64,000 bases of DNA from Cryobacterium sp. M96 (GTDB lineage Bacteria > Actinomycetota > Actinomycetes > Actinomycetales > Microbacteriaceae): assembly GCF_002929845.1 (NCBI RefSeq), contig NZ_PJJS01000049.1, positions 1 to 64,000 of the forward strand. Reading direction: 5' to 3'. Positions 58,700-64,000 of the stretch are shown in pieces. How positions within the stretch are numbered: position 1 is the stretch's first letter; every line of letters begins with the position of its first letter. Both the position numbers and the translations under genes were made by a program. The notes under the pieces are model-generated. The model was not told where the DNA came from. It was given only the letters and a program-made list of their open reading frames with translations, and made no database searches.

Positions 58700-58850
58700 T
58701 GTGGCTTCTCCTGTATATGAGTGGAGGTCTGTGACAGTGCCTGTTCATCGGCCTCCAACCGATGGTGTCCCCCCGAAGGGTTCCCGGCACTGCTATTTTC
58801 TGTATTCAGTTGCATCTCGACCGACTCGACCGTGATCGAGCCTGTCGAGA

Positions 58851-58964
58851 TCAGCCCTGACGCTGCTTGTGACGAGGGTTCTCGCAGATGACCATCACGT
58901 TGCCATTACGGCGGATGACCTTGCACTTGTCGCAGATCTTCTTGACGCTGGGCTTGACCTTCAT
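58851..58964 (-). CDS. rpmJ: 50S ribosomal protein L36
   Basis: A 37-residue L36, too short for most gene finders: it starts [20 protein letters not shown] and ends [10 protein letters not shown]. The zinc ligands CxxC (residues 11 and 14), a third Cys and the His are all present, so this is the zinc-binding form. It lies between infA and rpsM, the usual order. Confidence 0.96.
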   Translation of the reverse strand: MKVKPSVKKICDKCKVIRRNGNVMVICENPRHKQRQG

Positions 58965-59030
58965 GGTGTGTCCTTGTATTCGCTGTCTTCGTACCCCAGG
59001 AACGCCTCGGGCCGTTACTTACAGCACTCT

Positions 59031-59252
59031 CTACTTGTAGCGGTAAACGATCCGGCCGCGAGTCAGGTCGTACGGGCTCAGCTCCACGATCACACGATCC
59101 TCCGGGAGAATGCGGATGTAGTGCTGACGCATCTTGCCTGAAATGTGGGCAAGAACTTTGTGGCCGTTGCTCAACTCGACGCGAAACATCGCGTTGGGAA
59201 GAGCTTCGACTACCGCGCCCTCGATTTCGATGACACCGTCTTTTTTGGCCAT
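59031..59252 (-). CDS. infA: Translation initiation factor IF-1
   Basis: A 73-residue S1-like OB-fold protein: [41 protein letters not shown] and the end GRIVYRYK. It is the first gene of the infA-rpmJ-rpsM-rpsK-rpoA-rplQ group. Confidence 0.97.
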   Translation of the reverse strand: MAKKDGVIEIEGAVVEALPNAMFRVELSNGHKVLAHISGKMRQHYIRILPEDRVIVELSPYDLTRGRIVYRYK

Positions 59253-59344
59253 AACTCACTATCGCTAGGGTATTGATTGCTGGTCGTGCGTGGATTGTGG
59301 TGCACTGATACGCCGCATACGTGCGCACAAGGCACCAAGGATTT

Positions 59345-59374
59345 ACTCTATGGTACGGAGTTGCCTTTTGGCAA
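59345..59374 (-). promoter_or_regulatory. Possible infA promoter
   Basis: On the minus strand TTGCCA (59369-59374) and TAGAGT (59345-59350) are 18 bases apart, about 95 bp before infA. The -35 lies in a small TTGCC/GGCAA inverted repeat (59361-59374). Confidence 0.4.
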
Positions 59375-59407
59375 TTCTTCCCTATAATCCTTCGCGGGAT
59401 TCTCCGC

Positions 59408-60559
59408 TCAGAGGGCCTTCTGCACCGCGGCCACGACCAGGACCACGTCGGCGAACAGCGGATGCGCGACGTCCAGACCGCACACCGACGCGGTGAACGA
59501 TTCGGCTGTCTCGTCGCGCAGCATCCGTTGCAGCAGGGCGCTCTGCTCATCGTCGGCGACGTCGAACCGGAGTGCGGCTTCGACGGCTGCGAGCAGCGCG
59601 ACCGGGCGAGTGCCGTGTTCGGCGATCTCGGCGGCAGGGCCGATGAACCGTTCGTGGCGGCTGAGCTTGCGCAGCGGCTGGCGGCCGACGCGCTCTACCG
59701 TGTCGGGCAGGGACGGGTTGGCGAAGCGCACCAGGATCTTCTCCCGGTAGGCGCGCTGGGCGTCTACGTCGAGGCCGTGCTTGGCCAGGAGCAGGGCCGA
59801 GGTTTCCTCGAGTACCGCTCGGACGCCGTCCAGCACCGCCGGCACCAGGAGCGCGTCGGAGATCTTGGAAGCCCCGGCGACACCGCCGAGGTAGGCGACG
59901 GTCGCGTGTCCGGTGTTCACCGTGAACAGCTTGCGCTCGATATACGGCGCGAGATTGTCGACGAAAGTCGCACCCGGGATGACCGGCACGGCGCCGTTGA
60001 AGGCGCCCTGCTCGATGACCCACTCGTAGAAGGCCTCGACGGTTACGTCGATGCCGTCGCTCTCGGCCTGGCCGGGCACGATGCGGTCGACTGCCGTGTT
60101 GGCGAAGACGACGCGCTCGGCCACAGCCGCTCGCTCCGGCTCCGGCACGTTGGCCCAGAGCTGTTCGGCGAGGACATCCGTGGCGTTGATGGCGTTCTCG
60201 CACGCCATCACGGCCAGGGGCGGCAACTCGGCCGACCGCCGCCCCAGTCCGGCCGCGATGACCGGTGCCACGAAGCGGAGGACGGTGGGGCCGACCGCGG
60301 TGGTGACGATATCGGCCGTCGCGATCTCGTCGATCAGTGCGGCCTCATCCGTGGCGCTGTTGATGGCCCGGAAAGTGTCGACCACGCGGGTGGTCGACAC
60401 TTCCCCTGCCTCGTGCACGGCGTAGCTGCCGGCAGCCTGCAAAGCGTCGATCAGGGAGACATTCACATCGGCGAAGACAACCTCGTATCCGGCATCGTGA
60501 AGCAGGAGGCCGACAAATCCGCGGCCGATGTTCCCTGCACCGAAGTGAATGGCCTTCAT
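59408..60559 (-). CDS. mtlD: Mannitol-1-phosphate 5-dehydrogenase
   Basis: A 383-residue NAD enzyme that turns mannitol 1-phosphate into fructose 6-phosphate. The Rossmann motif is [13 protein letters not shown] at 5-17, and [10 protein letters not shown] and the catalytic-lysine region [12 protein letters not shown] are present. Its ATG overlaps the mtlF stop as ATGA. Confidence 0.96.
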   Translation of the reverse strand: MKAIHFGAGNIGRGFVGLLLHDAGYEVVFADVNVSLIDALQAAGSYAVHEAGEVSTTRVVDTFRAINSATDEAALIDEIATADIVTTAVGPTVLRFVAPVIAAGLGRRSAELPPLAVMACENAINATDVLAEQLWANVPEPERAAVAERVVFANTAVDRIVPGQAESDGIDVTVEAFYEWVIEQGAFNGAVPVIPGATFVDNLAPYIERKLFTVNTGHATVAYLGGVAGASKISDALLVPAVLDGVRAVLEETSALLLAKHGLDVDAQRAYREKILVRFANPSLPDTVERVGRQPLRKLSRHERFIGPAAEIAEHGTRPVALLAAVEAALRFDVADDEQSALLQRMLRDETAESFTASVCGLDVAHPLFADVVLVVAAVQKAL

Positions 60560-60996
60560 TCTGCGTTTACCTCCTCGAGGAGCATGAAGATGTCCTCTGC
60601 TGTGACGGCGTCAATCAATTTCTGCACTTCGTCCTCGTCCGAGAAGACGATCGCGATCTTCTGCAGGATTTCGAGGTGCTCATTGTTGAGCCCCGCGATC
60701 CCGACGGCGAAACGCACCTGCTGGCCGTTCCAATCGATCGGTTCGGCGTAACGCACGAGCGACAGGGCCGACCGGACGATCGACTCCTTGGCGTCGTTGG
60801 TCCCGTGCGGGATCGCCAGGAAATTTCCCATATAGGTCGACACGCTGGCTTCGCGGTCGAACATCGAGTCGACGTAGTTTTCGCGCACGGCGCCTGCGGT
60901 GACGAGCAGGGCGCCGGCCTCACGGATTGCGTCGAGCTTCGTGGTGGCCGACCCCGCGGCCACGACGTTGCCCAGTTCCAGAATGCGGTCGGTCAT
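60556..60996 (-). CDS. mtlF: Mannitol-specific PTS EIIA
   Basis: A 146-residue EIIA of the mannitol/fructose class. The phosphorylated His64 is in [10 protein letters not shown]. It takes phosphate from HPr and passes it to the EIIB part of MtlA. It is coupled to mtlA and mtlD by four-base overlaps on both sides. Confidence 0.96.
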   Translation of the reverse strand: MTDRILELGNVVAAGSATTKLDAIREAGALLVTAGAVRENYVDSMFDREASVSTYMGNFLAIPHGTNDAKESIVRSALSLVRYAEPIDWNGQQVRFAVGIAGLNNEHLEILQKIAIVFSDEDEVQKLIDAVTAEDIFMLLEEVNAE

Positions 60997-62468
60997 CGCG
61001 CTACCTCCTCGGCCGCCTGGCCCTGAATCAGGGCGACGACGTCATCGTATTTCGGGCTGTTCATGAAATTCTCGACCGAGACATGCGTCGAGTCAGGAGA
61101 CTTCGACTGGGCCCGGGCGGTCAGGTCCTGGTGCGTGATGATTAGGTCGGCCGTGCCGTCGAGGTTCGCGATCGCCTGGTTGGTCACGGTGATGCCGTCG
61201 AGACCGGCCTTCTTGATCTTGTTACGCAGCACCGAAGCGCCCATGGCGCTGGAGCCCATTCCGGCGTCGCACGCGAAGATGATGTTCTTGACACGGCGAG
61301 CGGCGGTGGCCGAAGTGCCGGAGGCTCCGAGGCCGCCGAGGATGGTGCTGGCCTTGCCCTTGTTCGCTTCGGTCTTGGCGATGGCCTCGGCCATGTCACC
61401 GGTATCGCCGGCGGTCAGGTCGCGCTTGCGGCTAGCACGGAGGATGACGGCTGCGATCAGGAATGACACCGTGGCTGCGCCGATGACGGAGAGGATGACG
61501 CCGACGTAGCTACCCGGGGCGGTCTGGATCAGGATAGCGATGATGCTGCCGGGTGAGGCTGGGGCGCGCAGGCCGGTTGCGAAGGCCACGTTGATGGCGA
61601 CACCGGTCATGCCGCCGCCGACTGCGGCGAGGAGCAGTGCCGGCTTCATCAGCACGTACGGGAAGTAGATCTCGTGGATGCCGCCGAAGAAGTGGATGAT
61701 GATGGCGCCCGGTGCGCTTGCCCGTGCGATGCCGACTCCGAAGAAGGAGAAGGCGAGCAGGATGCCCAAGCCGGGGCCGGGGTTCGCCTCCAGCAGGAAC
61801 AGCACCGACTGGCCGTTTTCAGCAACCTGCTGCACACCGATCGGCGTGAGCACGCCATGGTTGATGGCGTTGTTGAGGAACAGGATCTTGCCGGGCTCGA
61901 TGAAGATGCTGGCGATGGGCAGCAGGCTGTTGGAGACGAGCCAGTCGACGATCATCTCGAGGAAATTGCTGATCCCGGTCACGAGCGGGGCGATTCCGAA
62001 GAACGCACCCAGCGCGAGGATCATTCCGAGGATGCCGGACGCGAAGTTGTCGACCAGCATCTCGAACCCGGGCTTGATCTTGCCGGCCCAGAGGCTGTCA
62101 AGCTTCTTCAGGAGGTACGCCGATCCCGGGCCGACGATCATGGCGCCGATGAACATCGGGATCTCGCTGCCCACGATGACACCCATGGTCGCGATCGAGG
62201 CGATGACCGCACCACGCGTTCCGTAGACCATCCGGCCACCGGTGTTGGCGATCAGGAGCGGCAGCAAGTACACGATCATCGGTCCGACGAGCGTTTCCAA
62301 GGTCGCGTTCGGGGTCCAACCGGTCGGAATGAAGAATGCGGTGATCAATCCCCACGCGATGAATGCAGGGATGTTGGGCATGACCATTCCGCTGAGGAAG
62401 GTTCCGAAGCGCTGAACGTGCACACGGGTTCCTCCGCTCTTGGTTTTGGTAGCTGACGTCGTCGTCAT
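60993..62468 (-). CDS. mtlA: Mannitol-specific PTS EIICB
   Basis: A 491-residue transporter. The EIIC domain (about 15-345) has the substrate motif GGIHEIYFPY at 262-271. A hydrophilic linker leads to EIIB (about 390-491) with phospho-Cys400 in IIFACDAGMGSSAMG. EIIA is a separate gene, unlike the fused E. coli MtlA. The start at 62468 (MTTTSATKTK) has AAAGG upstream. It is divergent from the PRD regulator. Confidence 0.96.
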   Translation of the reverse strand: MTTTSATKTKSGGTRVHVQRFGTFLSGMVMPNIPAFIAWGLITAFFIPTGWTPNATLETLVGPMIVYLLPLLIANTGGRMVYGTRGAVIASIATMGVIVGSEIPMFIGAMIVGPGSAYLLKKLDSLWAGKIKPGFEMLVDNFASGILGMILALGAFFGIAPLVTGISNFLEMIVDWLVSNSLLPIASIFIEPGKILFLNNAINHGVLTPIGVQQVAENGQSVLFLLEANPGPGLGILLAFSFFGVGIARASAPGAIIIHFFGGIHEIYFPYVLMKPALLLAAVGGGMTGVAINVAFATGLRAPASPGSIIAILIQTAPGSYVGVILSVIGAATVSFLIAAVILRASRKRDLTAGDTGDMAEAIAKTEANKGKASTILGGLGASGTSATAARRVKNIIFACDAGMGSSAMGASVLRNKIKKAGLDGITVTNQAIANLDGTADLIITHQDLTARAQSKSPDSTHVSVENFMNSPKYDDVVALIQGQAAEEVAR

Positions 62469-62649
62469 TTCTCTGCCTTTCGTAGGGATGCGATGAGGAG
62501 TTGCCCCGTCACGTTGCGACTTATTCAAGTCTGACCAAGGTGGTCGTGCGGGGCCACCAGAGACTTTTCCGCACCCCCGGAAATCTCGTGGCAGAGATCC
62601 GGCCGGGAGCGGCGTGGGAGACTTGCGTTTTACTTGGGAGTTTCATGCA

Positions 62650-64000
62650 ATGAGCGACAAACAGACACGGATGCTGGATTTTCTGTCGCAGACACCGGCC
62701 TGGGTTACCGCCGGCGAGCTTGCCGACCTCCTGGGCGTCACGCCCCGAACCGTGCGCAGCTACGTCACGAACCTGAAACTGGCAGCCGGGCCGCTCGAGA
62801 TCATCGAGTCGGGGCCGGCCGGGTACCGGCTGGACCTCGAGGCGTTCGCCGTGTTCCGCGCCAGGGGGCGCATTCACTCGGACGAAGCCGAGACCCCGAC
62901 GGATCGCCTTTACGCTTTGGTGCGCCGGCTCACGGAGTCCCACGAGGGGCTCGACGTCTACGCTCTGTCCGCCGAACTGTTCGTCAGTGACTCCACGATC
63001 GACTCCGACCTGACCAAGGTGCGACAGCTACTGCCCGCCACCGGGCTCACGCTCACCCGCCACGGCAGCGTGGTCACGCTCGCCGGCTCCGAGACCGACC
63101 GGCGGAGGCTGCTCAGCCGGCTGTTCCGCGAGGAGAGTTCGCGCGGTCTGCTCGAACTCGAGGCGATCCAGCGCGAGTTCGCCTCCGAGAGCCTCGGAGA
63201 GTTCAAGACGGATCTGATCGCGATGCTCGACTCGCAGGGGTATTTCGTCAACGAGTACGGCACCAACGACGTTCTACTCCATGTCGCCATCGCCATCGAC
63301 CGGGTCACGAGGCGCACCTCCCCCGTGGTGGCCGAGACCGCGGCATCCGTCGGCTCCCCCGACGCGATGACCCTCGCCCTCTCCGGGCTGATCGTGCGCC
63401 ACTTCCACGTCGAACTGGGTGTCGGTGACCTCGACTACATCGCACTCCTGCTCAAGACCCGGGTGATCACACCCGGGCAGGACCAGCCGGCGCAGGTTCT
63501 GATCGAGAGCTTCGTCCGCCCCGAAGATCTCGACGCCGTGCGCCGGATCGTCGGCCAGGCCGGGGACGAGTTCCTGCTGGACCTCGCGGAGGAGAACTTC
63601 ATCGTGAGGCTCACGCTGCACGTGCGCAACCTGATCAACCGGGCGACAGACCGCTCGTACTCGCACAACCCGCTCACCAGGTCGATCAAGACGTCCTACC
63701 CGATGATCTATGAGGTCGCCGTCTACATCGCCAGCCTGTTGCAGCGGCAGGAGCAGATCGTGATCAACGACGATGAGATCGCGTACATCGCGATGCACGT
63801 CGGTGCCCACCTTCAGCAGCAGTCCCGGCGCGAGGACCTGGTCACGTGCGCTCTGATCTGCCCGAACTATTACGACATGCACGTGCTGCTGCGCGAACGG
63901 ATCGAGCGGGTCCTCGGTGACGAGCTCGAAGTTGTGTCGGTGGTAACCCGCAGCGACGTCGACTGGAAGGCCCTGGATGCGAAACTCGTGCTCTCCACCA
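62650..64000 (+). CDS. mtlR: PRD-type (BglG/MtlR-like) transcriptional regulator, 3' end outside the window
   Basis: A partial gene of at least 450 codons that runs off the right edge. It begins MSDKQTRMLDFLSQTPAWVT with GGGAG upstream. The first 60 residues are a DeoR/HTH_11-type helix-turn-helix (TAGELADLLGVTPRTVRSYV), followed by a second Mga-like HTH (about 95-150). PRD1 (His211 in LLHVAIAIDRV) and PRD2 (His324 in LTLHVRN and His383 in IAMHVGAH) follow, then the start of an EIIB-like domain. PTS phosphorylation of these sites should tune activation of mtlA-mtlF-mtlD. The 181-bp shared gap has no clear operator. Confidence 0.88.
   Translation, partial: MSDKQTRMLDFLSQTPAWVTAGELADLLGVTPRTVRSYVTNLKLAAGPLEIIESGPAGYRLDLEAFAVFRARGRIHSDEAETPTDRLYALVRRLTESHEGLDVYALSAELFVSDSTIDSDLTKVRQLLPATGLTLTRHGSVVTLAGSETDRRRLLSRLFREESSRGLLELEAIQREFASESLGEFKTDLIAMLDSQGYFVNEYGTNDVLLHVAIAIDRVTRRTSPVVAETAASVGSPDAMTLALSGLIVRHFHVELGVGDLDYIALLLKTRVITPGQDQPAQVLIESFVRPEDLDAVRRIVGQAGDEFLLDLAEENFIVRLTLHVRNLINRATDRSYSHNPLTRSIKTSYPMIYEVAVYIASLLQRQEQIVINDDEIAYIAMHVGAHLQQQSRREDLVTCALICPNYYDMHVLLRERIERVLGDELEVVSVVTRSDVDWKALDAKLVLST

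Overview
This window is high-GC (roughly two thirds G+C) chromosomal DNA from an actinobacterium, most likely a member of the Microbacteriaceae (Leifsonia/Cryobacterium-like). The reasons are many GTG and TTG starts, start-stop overlapping genes, actinobacterial gene orders such as sucC-sucD-perM-purN-purH and tsaE-tsaB-rimI-tsaD near groES, a GuaB3 paralogue and CIRCE control of groES. Almost all of it is core chromosome. I see no rRNA, tRNA, CRISPR array, transposase or prophage.

Layout: 1-8.8 kb holds an amino-acid dehydrogenase, an MscS channel, the last purine steps (purN-purH), a PerM/DUF6350 membrane protein and succinyl-CoA synthetase. 9-19.5 kb holds a VIT-family transporter, small membrane proteins, a three-gene extracytoplasmic flavinylation module (ferric-reductase-like protein, FMN-binding protein, ApbE), a 5'-shortened FUSC gene, PcrA/UvrD helicase, a GDPD phosphodiesterase and a Bax-inhibitor-1 protein. 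19.8-31 kb holds guaA, DUF3817, SURF1, a KhtTU-type K+/H+ antiporter pair, glpD, guaB3, a MalY/PatB lyase and guaB. 31-38.5 kb is a branched-chain amino-acid ABC transporter (permease LivH with an unusual exported N-terminal domain, LivM, LivG, LivF, convergent LivK), a short LivK-like lipoprotein and RarD. 38.5-49 kb has groES with two CIRCE operators, a THUMP-like methyltransferase, three small Pro-rich membrane proteins, the t6A cluster (tsaD, rimI, tsaB, tsaE), alr, acpS, glmS and coaA. 49.4-59.3 kb has glmM, rpsI, rplM, truA, an OatA-like acyltransferase, a tandem GNAT protein and the alpha operon (rplQ, rpoA, rpsK, rpsM, rpmJ, infA). 59.4-64 kb is the mannitol PTS operon (mtlA-mtlF-mtlD) with a divergent PRD regulator that runs off the window.

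The most striking non-gene feature is a family of six dispersed, roughly 85-bp imperfect palindromes with a shared arm (GAAC[G/C]AATTCGACGGAGATTTTG-like) at about 6.4, 10.3, 24.7, 25.0, 44.1 and 49.3 kb. They sit at gene ends, and two reading frames (tsaE and a small acidic protein) run into a copy and stop inside it. Other DNA-level signals are a separate 123-bp nested hairpin after guaA, short tandem repeats (most often three units) at gene ends, and a strand-independent excess of the heptamer CGGATGC/GCATCCG.
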